Origin: Bradyrhizobium yuanmingense
GTDB taxonomy: Bacteria; Pseudomonadota; Alphaproteobacteria; Rhizobiales; Xanthobacteraceae
NCBI RefSeq assembly: GCF_029167105.1
Contig: NZ_JARFML010000023.1
Span: 1-64,000 of the forward strand
Length of the DNA stretch: 64,000 nucleotides
Direction of reading: 5' to 3'
In this document: one piece after another, positions 51,434 through 59,516 of the stretch
Layout of the letters: the number at the start of each line of letters is the position of its first letter
How positions within the stretch are numbered: the stretch's first letter is position 1
Position numbers and translations under genes: made by a program
The notes under the pieces: model-generated
Database searches by the model: none
Seen by the model: only the letters and a program-made list of their open reading frames with translations
Told to the model about the DNA's origin: nothing

Positions 51434-52246
51434 ATGAGCACCTATCAAGATATCGGCGTCGAGAAGGTCGGGCATGTCGGCACCATCGAGATCCGCCGTC
51501 CGCCGCTCAACTTCTTCGACATCTCGCTGATCAACCAGATCGCGGACGCGCTCGACGAGTTCGACCGCGACATCGAGATCCGTGCCTCCGTGCTCTCCGC
51601 GCAGGGCAAGGCGTTCTGCGCCGGCGCCAATTTCGGCGATCCGGCGCGGCAGGCCCAGGAGGCGCGCGAGGCCGAGAAAAAAGGCGATCCGGCCGACAGT
51701 CTCGGCTCGATCAACCATCTCTACATCCAGGCCGTGCGCATCTTCCGCGCCAAGAAGCCGATCGTTGCCGCCGTGCAGGGCGCGGCCATCGGTGGCGGTC
51801 TCGGGCTTGCAGTGTCGGCCGATTTCCGCGTCACCTGTCCCGAAGCGCGCTTCTCCGCAAACTTCACCAAGCTCGGCTTCCATCCCGGCTTCGGCCTGAC
51901 CGTGACGCTGCCGGAGCTGATCGGCAAGAACAACGCCGAGCTGATGTTCTATACCAGCCGCCGCGTCACGGGCGAGGAAGCCTACAAATGGGGCCTCGCC
52001 AACGAGCTGGTGCCGCAGGACCAGGTCAAGGCGGCCGCGATGAAGCTCGCCGCCGAGGTCGCCGAATGCTCCCCGCTCGGCCTGCTCTCCACCCGCGCCA
52101 CGATGCGCAATGGCCTTGCCGACCGCGTGATGGCCGCGACCAATCACGAACTCGCCGAGCAGACGCGGCTGCGTGCGACGGAAGATTTCAAGGAAGGCGT
52201 GAAGGCCACGGAAGAGCGCCGCGCGGCGAATTTCAAGGGGCGGTAG
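51434..52246 (+). CDS. enoyl-CoA hydratase/isomerase family protein
   Basis: 270-residue crotonase: GKAFCAGANFGD (about 57-68) and QGAAIGGGLGLAVSADFRV (about 115-133) form the oxyanion hole. The usual Glu pair is not evident; FSANFTKLGFHPGFGLT occupies the second position. That suggests isomerase, thioesterase or another crotonase chemistry rather than plain hydration. It is third in the operon with the dehydrogenase pair, 17 bases after it. Confidence 0.88.
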   Translation: MSTYQDIGVEKVGHVGTIEIRRPPLNFFDISLINQIADALDEFDRDIEIRASVLSAQGKAFCAGANFGDPARQAQEAREAEKKGDPADSLGSINHLYIQAVRIFRAKKPIVAAVQGAAIGGGLGLAVSADFRVTCPEARFSANFTKLGFHPGFGLTVTLPELIGKNNAELMFYTSRRVTGEEAYKWGLANELVPQDQVKAAAMKLAAEVAECSPLGLLSTRATMRNGLADRVMAATNHELAEQTRLRATEDFKEGVKATEERRAANFKGR

Positions 52247-52272
52247 TTCCGCGGCGATGAGCGCTTCTTCTT

Positions 52273-52418
52273 CCTTCTCCCCTTGCGGGAGAAGGTGGCG
52301 CGAAGCGCCGGATGAGGGGTTGTTTCAGCGCATTCAACCGCAAGAGATTCACTGGCGGAGAGAAACCCCTCACCCGGCTTCGCTGGCGCGAAGCCACCCT
52401 CTCCCACAAGGAGAGAGG
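52273..52418. repeat. large palindromic repeat, family D
   Basis: Left arm CCTTCTCCCCTTGCGGGAGAAGGTGGCGCGAAGCGCC..GATGAGGGGT (52273-52320) and complementary right arm ACCCCTCACCC..TGGCGCGAAGCCACCCTCTCCCACAAGGAGAGAGG (52366-52418). Each arm has its own small hairpin. It lies between converging genes. The GCCACCTTCTCCCGCAAGGGGAGAAGG theme is widespread in alphaproteobacteria. Confidence 0.88.
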
Positions 52419-52430
52419 GTTTGAACGCGC

Positions 52431-53186
52431 TCAGCTTACGCGGAACGTCACCCCGCCCAGCAAGAACTCGTTGCCCGCAACCGCGAGCCCCTTGGCCTTG
52501 GCGGTATGCAGCACCTGCGCCACGTCAGTCACCCGAAACTCCAGCGCGCTCATGATCTCGCTGGCGCCCTTCACGAAGCGAAAGGTCGCATTGGGCAGCT
52601 TCAATTCGGCATCGCCACTCGGCGCAACGCCGATGATCCTGCCCCAGTGCTCGGCGAGCCCCGCGGGATCCGGGCTCTGCATCTCCACCGCCGTCAGCGC
52701 CTCAGTCACATCCTTGCGGATGAATTTCTGCCAGTCCGGTCCCGCCGGAGGATACGGCCCGAGGATGTCGTCGCTGCCTTCGGTGTGATTGAACTCGATG
52801 AAGGCGGCGCGGCAATCGCGGGGGTGAAGCTGGACGCCGTGATACGGCGCGTGGTCGATGACGTTGGCGGTGCGCACGCCGAGCGCATTGGCATTGCGGC
52901 CGCGCGCGTCCGGATCGTCGCAGCAGAATATCGCCATGTAGCCGCCGCGGCCGCCGGTCTTTTCGATGAAGCGACCGGCCGTGGTGTCGTCCTTGAACGG
53001 CGCGACCACCTCCAGCAGAATCGTGTCGACCGGGAGCAGCGCGTTCTCCAGGCCGTATTTGGCGACATTGCCGTCGCGATAGCAGACGGCGAGGCCCATG
53101 ATCCGACCGATATCCGTGATGACGGGCTCGAGCTGCGAGGCGACCAGGCAGATCTGACGCAGCCGGATATAGGGCGCCATCGTCAT
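52431..53186 (-). CDS. VOC-superfamily (glyoxalase-like) protein
   Basis: 251 residues, two glyoxalase-like halves (RQICLVASQLEPVITDIGRIMGL at the start, and LTAVEMQSPDPAGLAEHWGRIIGV in the middle). Metal ligands are not obvious beyond Gln/Glu/His candidates. Its ATG overlaps the stop of the upstream enoyl-CoA hydratase (ATGA, 53183-53186), so it likely acts in the same acyl-CoA pathway, perhaps as an epimerase or lyase. Confidence 0.83.
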   Translation of the reverse strand: MTMAPYIRLRQICLVASQLEPVITDIGRIMGLAVCYRDGNVAKYGLENALLPVDTILLEVVAPFKDDTTAGRFIEKTGGRGGYMAIFCCDDPDARGRNANALGVRTANVIDHAPYHGVQLHPRDCRAAFIEFNHTEGSDDILGPYPPAGPDWQKFIRKDVTEALTAVEMQSPDPAGLAEHWGRIIGVAPSGDAELKLPNATFRFVKGASEIMSALEFRVTDVAQVLHTAKAKGLAVAGNEFLLGGVTFRVS

Positions 53187-53974
53187 GCGCCCTTGAAGCT
53201 CGGCTTGCGCTTCTCAACGAAGGCCTTGGCCGCCTCCTTGTGATCCTCGGTGTCGCCGCAACGGGTGTGATGGATCGCCTCGCCGTCGAAGCAATCCTCC
53301 AGCGCCAGGTGCTCGGCGTTGTTGATGTTGCGCTTGATGAAGCCGAGCGCGATCGACGGCCCTTGCGCCAGCGACAGCGCGAGCTCGTGCGCGGCCGCGT
53401 CGATCTCGGCGTCGGGCACGACCTTCGTCACCATACCGATCGCATGCGCCTCCTTCGCGGTGAGCACCGGCGACATCAGATAGAGCTCGCGTGCCCGCGC
53501 GCTACCGAGCAACTGGGTCAGGAAATAGGTGCCGCCGTAATCACCGGAGAAGCCGACCTTGGCAAAAGCGGTGGTGATCTTGCAGGATTCGGAGGCGATC
53601 CGCAGGTCGCAGGACAGCGCCATGGACAGGCCGGCGCCGGCCGCCGCGCCATCGAGCTGGGCCACTACGGGCTTTGGCATCTGATGCAGGATGCGCGAGA
53701 CCTCCATGCCGCGGCGCAAGTTTGCGAGCTTCTGCTCGAACGGCAGCGGCGCGCGCCCCTGCGCCATCGATTTGACGTCGCCGCCGACGCAGAAGGAGCC
53801 GCCGGCGCCCTTGAACAGCACCGCCCGCACCTCGGGATCATCAGCCGCGCGCCGCGCCGCCTCGACCAGCCCGGCGACCATGTCGGGATTGAGCGCGTTC
53901 TTCCGCTCCGGCCGGTTCATCGTGATGGTGAGCAGCCCGCCTTCGAGCTTTTGCAGGACCATGTCGTTGCTCAT
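53183..53974 (-). CDS. enoyl-CoA hydratase/isomerase family protein
   Basis: 263-residue crotonase: GAGGSFCVGGDVKSM (about 54-68) and DGAAAGAGLSMALSCDLRI (about 104-122). The residues around KVGFSGDYGGTYFLTQLLG show Asp/Gly instead of the hydratase Glu, as in isomerase-type PaaG/PaaB relatives. First gene of a two-gene operon with the VOC protein. Part of the acyl-CoA block. Confidence 0.9.
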   Translation of the reverse strand: MSNDMVLQKLEGGLLTITMNRPERKNALNPDMVAGLVEAARRAADDPEVRAVLFKGAGGSFCVGGDVKSMAQGRAPLPFEQKLANLRRGMEVSRILHQMPKPVVAQLDGAAAGAGLSMALSCDLRIASESCKITTAFAKVGFSGDYGGTYFLTQLLGSARARELYLMSPVLTAKEAHAIGMVTKVVPDAEIDAAAHELALSLAQGPSIALGFIKRNINNAEHLALEDCFDGEAIHHTRCGDTEDHKEAAKAFVEKRKPSFKGA

Positions 53975-54013
53975 TGGGTGCTTGCCTCTTGTTCAATGCT
54001 TCGATTTTGCTCC

Positions 54014-54112
54014 GTCATTCCGGGGCGCGCCTCTTGGCGCGAGCCCGGAATCCATACTTACGATGGTGGTTATGGATCCCGGGCTCGCGACTTCGTCGCG
54101 CCCCGGGATGAC
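54014..54112. repeat. interspersed palindromic repeat, family B copy 5
   Basis: GTCATTCCGGGGCGCGCC ... CCCGGGATGAC with inner GAGCCCGGAATCCAT / ATGGATCCCGGGCTC. Lies between the enoyl-CoA hydratase and the binding-protein genes, both on the minus strand. Confidence 0.9.
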
Positions 54113-54142
54113 AACCGGATATTTGGCTCGGTGGTCACGCCG

Positions 54143-55348
54143 TCACTTCTTCACCAGCGGGCAGCGCGACAGCTCCAATGACTGGAACGCCTCGTTGCCG
54201 GGGACGGTGGCGAGCAGCTTGTAGTCGTCCCAGCGGCCCTTGGACTCCGACGGCTTCTTCACCTCGAACAGGTACATGTCGTGGATCATGCGGCCGTCCT
54301 CGCGGATCTTGCCGTTCTTGGCGAAGAAGTCGTTGATCGGCGTCTCCTTCATCAGCTTGATCACCGCCGCGGCGTCGGTCGTGCCGGCTGCCTTCACAGC
54401 TTTCAGATAATGGGTGACGGAGGAATAGACGCCGGCCTGCGCCGAGGTCGGCACGCGCTTGGTGCGCTCCATGAAGCGCTTCGAGAATGCACGCGTGTCG
54501 TCGTTGAGATCCCAGTAGAACGCTTCCGCGAGCAGCAGCCCCTGCGCGGTCTCGAGGCCGATCGAGTCGATATCGGTGACGAACGCGAGCAGCGGCGAGA
54601 CCTTCTGGCCGCCCTTGGTGATGCCGAACTCCGCCGCCTGCTTGATCGCGTTGATGGTATCGCCGCCGGCATTCGCGAGACCGATCACCTTCGCCTTGGA
54701 GGCCTGGGCCTGGAGCAGGAAGGACGAGAAATCCGACGTGTTGAGCGGGTGGCGGACGCTGCCAAGCACCTTGCCGCCGGTCTTGGTCACGACCGCGCTG
54801 GTGTCCTTCTCCAGATCCTGGCCGAAGGCGTAGTCGGCAGTGAGGAAGAACCAGCTGTCGAGACCCGACTTCACGGCCGCAAGACCGGTCACGTTGGCCT
54901 GGCCGTAGGTGTCGAACACGTAGTGGACGGTGTAGGGGCCGCAGGCCTCGTTGCTGAGACGGATCGAGCCCGGCCCGTTGAACATGATGATCTTGTTGCG
55001 CGCTTTCGCGATCTCGCCGGCGGCAAGCGCGGTCGCGGAGGCCGCGACGTCGTAGATCATCTCGACGCCCTGATTGTCGAGCATGTCGCGGGCAATGTTG
55101 GCGGAGAGATCGGCCTTGTTGAGATGGTCGGCCGCCAGCACCTGGATCTTGCGTCCCAGCACCTCGCCGCCGAAATCCTCGACCGCCATCTTCGCCGCAG
55201 TCTCGCTGCCGGAGCCGGTGATATCTGCATAAAGGCTCGACATGTCGAGGATGCCGCCGATCTTCAGCGGCGGCTTGTCCTGAGCCTGTGCGGCGCTCGC
55301 ATTGAGGGCAAACGCGGCGGCAAAAATGCCGGACAAAATAGTCTTCAT
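54143..55348 (-). CDS. Liv-type ABC substrate-binding protein
   Basis: 401 residues. Signal peptide about 1-22 (AFALNASAAQA) and a type I periplasmic-binding fold (PLKIGGILDMSSLYADITGSGSETAAKMAVEDFGG, then IQVLAADHLNKADLSANIARDML). This Leu/Ile/Val-like group often binds aromatic or acyl compounds rather than amino acids. No LivHMGF genes adjoin it, so it must use components from elsewhere. A TTCCGC palindrome upstream is shared with the acyl-CoA dehydrogenase promoter, which suggests that it brings in that pathway's substrate. Confidence 0.9.
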   Translation of the reverse strand: MKTILSGIFAAAFALNASAAQAQDKPPLKIGGILDMSSLYADITGSGSETAAKMAVEDFGGEVLGRKIQVLAADHLNKADLSANIARDMLDNQGVEMIYDVAASATALAAGEIAKARNKIIMFNGPGSIRLSNEACGPYTVHYVFDTYGQANVTGLAAVKSGLDSWFFLTADYAFGQDLEKDTSAVVTKTGGKVLGSVRHPLNTSDFSSFLLQAQASKAKVIGLANAGGDTINAIKQAAEFGITKGGQKVSPLLAFVTDIDSIGLETAQGLLLAEAFYWDLNDDTRAFSKRFMERTKRVPTSAQAGVYSSVTHYLKAVKAAGTTDAAAVIKLMKETPINDFFAKNGKIREDGRMIHDMYLFEVKKPSESKGRWDDYKLLATVPGNEAFQSLELSRCPLVKK

Positions 55349-55490
55349 CGAAAACGACCTCCCTTATCGCGCCGTGCTCTGATGGCGGCTTGGTTATTGC
55401 TCTTAGCTATTCGCTGTTGCCGCAATCATGCCGCATGCGCAAGAGCGCAGCAAGCGCAGGTGCGATGCAGATGAATGATCAATGCGCGCT

Positions 55491-55506
55491 TTCCGCAAAG
55501 CGGAAT
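55491..55506. promoter_or_regulatory. ATTCCGCTTWGCGGA palindrome, copy 2 (Liv-type binding protein)
   Basis: TTCCGC-AAA-GCGGAA is a perfect six-base dyad; on the minus strand it reads ATTCCGCTTTGCGGAA. It lies about 143 bases before the binding-protein ATG and matches copy 1 at 49002-49017. Confidence 0.6.
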
Positions 55507-55535
55507 GCCGAGAGGACGGAAGCTGTCCCCGCATC

Positions 55536-55658
55536 GTCATTGCGAGCCAACGGGTTCGCGCGAAGCGCGGCCCGATGACAGGCTCCGCGAAGCAATCCAG
55601 AAATGCATCCGCGGAAACAGTCTGGATTGCTTCGTCGCGAAGAGCTCGTCGCAATGAC
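55536..55658. repeat. interspersed palindromic repeat, family C copy 2 (inverted)
   Basis: GTCATTGCGAGCC ... CGTCGCAATGAC, with GAAGCAATCCAG / CTGGATTGCTTC in the middle and the rRNA-like GGGTTCGCGCGAAGCGCGGCCC hairpin in the left half, that is, opposite to copy 1 at 45579-45699. Confidence 0.9.
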
Positions 55659-55733
55659 GGGGGTGAGAAAGCCCCTTCGCGTCTCACCACGCATGAGTTA
55701 AAGTCCGGCCGCAATGCAACCTCTCCGGATCAC

Positions 55734-56504
55734 GTGACGCAACGGCCTCGCTTCATCGTCGCATGTCTTCTCGTCGCAAGTAGCTCGGCATTCGCGAGCC
55801 CCTGCCGGTTCGAGTCCCAAGGCGAAGGCCGCGTCGCTGCCATCGTCGATGCGCGCAGCGTGCGGCTCGGCGACGGGCGCGAGATCCGCCTCAGCGGCAT
55901 CGCGCCGACCGCGACCACGAAGCAGGCGCTGACCTCGCTGCTCGCCGGCCGCGACGTGATGCTGCGGAGCGCTGACGACACGCCTGATCGCTACGGCCGC
56001 CAGAGCGCACTGGTCTTCATCGGCGAAAGCGACATCTCGGTGCAGGCCATGCTGCTCGCTCGGGGCGATGCCATCGCCTCCGCCGAGATTCTGGACAAGG
56101 ACTGCGCGGCCGCCCTGATGGCGTCCGAAGCAGCGGCGCGGCGCCAAAAAATGGGCAGCTGGGCTGACCCGTCGGCCATAAAAAACGCGGAAAGTCCGGA
56201 CGATATTTTGGCGGAGATCGGGCGCTTTACGGTGGTCGAGGGCAAAGTCCTGTCGGTCCGGCAAGCTGGGGCAACGACCTACCTCAACTTCGGACGAAAC
56301 TGGACACGCGGCTTTGCCGTGACTATTTCAAGGCGCACGCTAGCGGCGTTCGAAAGCGCTGGTATGGCCCTTAAGTCCCTGGAGAATCGGCGTATTCGCG
56401 TTCGGGGCTGGGTTGAGGGGAATGCGGGGCCACGCATCGATGTACGCCTCGTGGGGCAGATCGAGTTGCTGGGCGCAAACGAGCCGACAGGGGTAAGGCC
56501 TTAA
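55734..56504 (+). CDS. exported SNase-fold protein with degenerate active site
   Basis: 256 residues, GTG start at 55734 (signal peptide about 1-21, VASSSAFA). Residues 25-140 follow the staphylococcal-nuclease/OB fold (AAIVDARSVRLGDGREIRLSGIAP, then DRYGRQSALVFIG). But the metal-binding Asp and Glu residues of active enzymes (DGDT and GIDxPE) are missing. A second OB-like domain follows (about 165-250, VVEGKVLSVRQAGATTYLNFG). It probably binds nucleic acid or another ligand rather than cutting it. The frame upstream of the GTG only crosses a repeat. Confidence 0.72.
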   Translation: MTQRPRFIVACLLVASSSAFASPCRFESQGEGRVAAIVDARSVRLGDGREIRLSGIAPTATTKQALTSLLAGRDVMLRSADDTPDRYGRQSALVFIGESDISVQAMLLARGDAIASAEILDKDCAAALMASEAAARRQKMGSWADPSAIKNAESPDDILAEIGRFTVVEGKVLSVRQAGATTYLNFGRNWTRGFAVTISRRTLAAFESAGMALKSLENRRIRVRGWVEGNAGPRIDVRLVGQIELLGANEPTGVRP

Positions 56505-56530
56505 GTCAGGCCGGGCACGGGTTAAACGAC

Positions 56531-58030
56531 GTGAATGGGGTGCTAGAACGGCACGGACTGGGCGATTGCCGCCGCCTGCGGGCTGCGCCGGCCGCGCTTT
56601 GCCTTGCGCTGGGCGGACTTCTCGCTGGCTGCGGCGATATGGGCCGGTTCCAGACTGCGGCGACCCCGGCAGCCGTCGCGATGCCGAAGCCGAAGCCCGC
56701 CGTAGCCCAAACCCCGGCAACCGAGAAGGAGCACGAGCGCATCCTGGCGAGCTATGGCGGGACCTATGACGATCCCAAGCTCGAGGCGCTCGTCAGCAAG
56801 ACCGTCGACCGGCTGGTCGCGGCCTCCGAGCGGCCCGACCAGGGCTATAAGGTCACCATCCTCAATTCCGGGGCGGTGAACGCCTTCGCGCTGCCCAACG
56901 GCCAGCTCTATGTCACGCGAGGCCTGCTTGCGCTCGCCAGCGACACCTCCGAACTGTCCTCCGTGCTCAGCCACGAGATGGCGCATGTGCTGTCCAAGCA
57001 CGCGGCGATGCGCGAGGACCAGGCCCGCCAGGCCGCGATCGTCACTCGCGTCGTCACCGACATGAGCAACGATCCCGACCTCACCGCGCTGGCGCTGGCC
57101 AAGACCAAGCTCACCATGGCGAGCTTCTCGCGCAAGCAGGAGTTCGAGGCCGACGGCATCGGCGTCAGCATTTCCGCCAAGGCGCATTTCGACCCTTACG
57201 GCGCGGCGCGCTTTCTGTCCGCAATGGAGCGCAATGCCGAGCTGAAGGCCGGCAAGAGCTCGCTCGATCCGCGCGCGCAGGATTTCACCTCGTCGCATCC
57301 GGCAACTCCGGAACGCGTGCAGAACGCGCAGAACATAGCCCGCCAATACACGGCGCCCGAAGGCGCCGAGCGCGATCGCGAAAGCTATCTTGCCGCGATC
57401 GACAACCTCGTCTATGGCGAAGACCCCAGCGAAGGCTTCGTCCGCGGCCGGCGCTTCCTGCATCCGAAGCTCGGCTTCACCTTCCAGGCGCCGGACAATT
57501 TCACGCTCGACAACACCGCGCAGGCCGTGATCGGCGTGCGCGAGGGCGGCGCGCAGGCGATGCGCTTCGACGTCGTGCGCGTGCCGGCGGAGCAATCGCT
57601 GGGCGACTACCTCAACTCCGGCTGGATGGAAGGCGTCGAGAAGGCCTCGACCGAGGATCTCACCGTCAACGGTTTCCCGGCGGCGTCTGCCACCGCCAAG
57701 GGCGATCAGTGGCAGTTCAAGGTCTATGCGCTGCGATTCGGCAGCGACGTCTATCGCTTCATCTTCGCGGCACGGCAGAAATCGACCGAGAGCGAGCGGA
57801 ATGCGCGCGAGACCGTCAACTCGTTCCGCCGGCTGACGCTGGAGGAAATCCAGGCCGCTCGCCCGCTGCGCATCAAGGTCATCACTGTGCAGCCCGGCGA
57901 TACCGTGGAATCGCTCTCCCACCGCATGGCCGGCGTCGACCATCCCGCCGAGCGCTTCCGCGTGCTGAACGGCCTCGATCGCACCGCGCAGGTGAAGGTG
58001 CGCGACCGCGTCAAGATCGTGGCGGACTAA
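56531..58030 (+). CDS. M48 family metalloprotease lipoprotein with LysM-like tail
   Basis: 499 residues. Lipobox LAGC with Cys34, so probably lipid-anchored. Zn motif HEMAH at 148-152 and the ExxAD motif at 204-208 (EFEAD) supply the ligands, so the protease is intact. TSSHPATPERV follows. The C-terminus (about 450-499, ITVQPGDTVESLSHRM ... VKVRDRVKIV) resembles a LysM peptidoglycan-binding unit. The whole matches BepA/YfgC-like envelope quality-control proteases with an added tail. Confidence 0.92.
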   Translation: MNGVLERHGLGDCRRLRAAPAALCLALGGLLAGCGDMGRFQTAATPAAVAMPKPKPAVAQTPATEKEHERILASYGGTYDDPKLEALVSKTVDRLVAASERPDQGYKVTILNSGAVNAFALPNGQLYVTRGLLALASDTSELSSVLSHEMAHVLSKHAAMREDQARQAAIVTRVVTDMSNDPDLTALALAKTKLTMASFSRKQEFEADGIGVSISAKAHFDPYGAARFLSAMERNAELKAGKSSLDPRAQDFTSSHPATPERVQNAQNIARQYTAPEGAERDRESYLAAIDNLVYGEDPSEGFVRGRRFLHPKLGFTFQAPDNFTLDNTAQAVIGVREGGAQAMRFDVVRVPAEQSLGDYLNSGWMEGVEKASTEDLTVNGFPAASATAKGDQWQFKVYALRFGSDVYRFIFAARQKSTESERNARETVNSFRRLTLEEIQAARPLRIKVITVQPGDTVESLSHRMAGVDHPAERFRVLNGLDRTAQVKVRDRVKIVAD

Positions 58031-58036
58031 TTGTTT

Positions 58037-58084
58037 GAGCATGATCGCATCGGACAACCGCTACACACTTTCCGGATCATGCTC
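58037..58084. terminator. GAGCATGATC palindrome (family E copy 2), bidirectional terminator candidate
   Basis: GAGCATGATC and GATCATGCTC form a perfect ten-base stem around an inner CCGCTACACACTTTCCG segment. It lies between the convergent M48 and MFS genes, so it may end both transcripts. Confidence 0.75.
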
Positions 58085-58110
58085 TGACGCCGCGCCAAGC
58101 GCGTCTCATC

Positions 58111-59349
58111 CTATTGAAGAGAACTTTGCCGCGGCTTCCCCCGCACCATGATCAGCACCGCCGCCATCACCTCCAGCGCGATGCAGAGATAGAACGGCAG
58201 CGTATAGCCGCCGGAGAGATCGCGCAGGAAACCGACCACGCCGGGACCGAACGCGTAGGTCACCTGGTTGATCGCCGTGTTGAGGCTGATCAGCACGCCG
58301 AAGGCGGCGGAGTCGAACTCCTGCTGCACGATGAGCGAGGGCAGCGTGATGAGGTTGCCGACCGAAAAACCGAACACGGCGCAGGCCGCGATCAGCACAT
58401 AGTCGTTGTGCAGGTTGACGACGACGAGAAGCGCGGCGGCCTGGCTGAGGAACGACAGCGCCGACGCGAGGCGCTGATCCAGACGGTCGATCACCAGCGA
58501 GAACAGCACGCGGCCGACCACCGCCATCGCGGTCAGCACCGCGACGGCCACGGCCGCGCGCTCGCGTCCGATCACGGGATCGAGGAACGAGATCAGATGC
58601 ACGATGAAGCCGACCTGGGCGAACAGAACCAGGGCGAAGGCAATCGTCACCGTGAGGAAACCGGCATCTCGCAGCGCCCAGGCGCGGATCTCCGTCGATG
58701 ATTGCGGCTTCGCCTTCGCCGCCGCCTGCCACCCGTGGCGATCGGGCGGGCGGCCGACGAGAAGGAGGATGACCGGCACGAGCAGCACCAGCATGGCGCC
58801 GGCGGCGGCATACATCGCACCGGCAAAGCCGATATGGCCGATCAACGCCACCAGCAGCGGCACGCCGGCGATGCCGCCGAAGCTGGCGCCGTTGAGCGCG
58901 AGACTGATCGCCATGCCGCGCTTCTCGTCGAACCACAGGCTGATCGTGTTGGTGATCATGGCAAGACTGGTGCCGGCCCAGCCGAAGGCGAGCACGGCAT
59001 TGGCGAGATAGAGCTGCCAGGGCTCGCGCACCGCGCCGATCGCGACCGCCGCGGCCGCCATCGCCAGCGTCCCGGCGATCAGGCTCAGCCGCGGACCGTA
59101 TTTCCGCACGGCCTCGCCGACGAAGACGACCAACAGCGCGCCGAACAGGTAGAAGAACGTGGTGCCGGAGGAGATCAGCGACGCCGGCCAGCCCCGCGCG
59201 CGCTGCAGCTCGGCGACATAGACGCTCTGGCCGTAGAAGCCGAGCCCCCAGCCGAACGTGGCGAGCAGGAAGCAGACCGCGACGATGCGCCAGCCTTCAT
59301 AGCGGAGCGAGGATTCGTTGGCCGGAGGCTGTTGAAGATTGTCGAGCAT
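58111..59349 (-). CDS. MFS transporter
   Basis: 412 residues with about twelve membrane helices, an MFS motif A-like loop (GEAVRKYGPRLSL) after helix 2 and a central loop around 190-215. It resembles oxalate/formate or monocarboxylate-type antiporters (OxlT/NarK-like, LWFDEKRGMAISLAL). No substrate is evident from neighbours. It is on the same strand as the second MFS gene, but separated by a family A repeat. Confidence 0.9.
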   Translation of the reverse strand: MLDNLQQPPANESSLRYEGWRIVAVCFLLATFGWGLGFYGQSVYVAELQRARGWPASLISSGTTFFYLFGALLVVFVGEAVRKYGPRLSLIAGTLAMAAAAVAIGAVREPWQLYLANAVLAFGWAGTSLAMITNTISLWFDEKRGMAISLALNGASFGGIAGVPLLVALIGHIGFAGAMYAAAGAMLVLLVPVILLLVGRPPDRHGWQAAAKAKPQSSTEIRAWALRDAGFLTVTIAFALVLFAQVGFIVHLISFLDPVIGRERAAVAVAVLTAMAVVGRVLFSLVIDRLDQRLASALSFLSQAAALLVVVNLHNDYVLIAACAVFGFSVGNLITLPSLIVQQEFDSAAFGVLISLNTAINQVTYAFGPGVVGFLRDLSGGYTLPFYLCIALEVMAAVLIMVRGKPRQSSLQ

Positions 59350-59362
59350 CGCCGCTTACTCC

Positions 59363-59439
59363 GTCATGCCCGGGTTTGTCCCGGGCATCCACGTCCGCAC
59401 GTCTAAGACGTGGATGGCCGGGACAAGCCCGGCCATGAC
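59363..59439. repeat. interspersed palindromic repeat, family A copy 3
   Basis: GTCATGCCCGGGTTTGTCCCGG ... CCGGGACAAGCCCGGCCATGAC with ATCCACG/CGTGGAT between. Located between the two MFS genes. Confidence 0.9.
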
Positions 59440-59516
59440 GCAGCATCTATTATCTTACCTCAGAAATCACTTCGATCTGGATCGAAGCATCAACGCTGCT
59501 GACAATCTGCCGCCAC

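Larger units (their letters stand above)
55349..55733. other. intergenic region: operator plus repeat element
   Basis: 385 bases between the divergent binding-protein and nuclease-fold genes. It contains the TTCCGC palindrome (55491-55505) and the family C repeat (55536-55658). The open frame running in from 55482 crosses the repeat and is not considered coding. Confidence 0.6.

Noticed and set aside
55482..55733. N-terminal extension of the SNase-fold frame
   Set aside because: It crosses a family C repeat and precedes a proper signal peptide beginning at GTG 55734.
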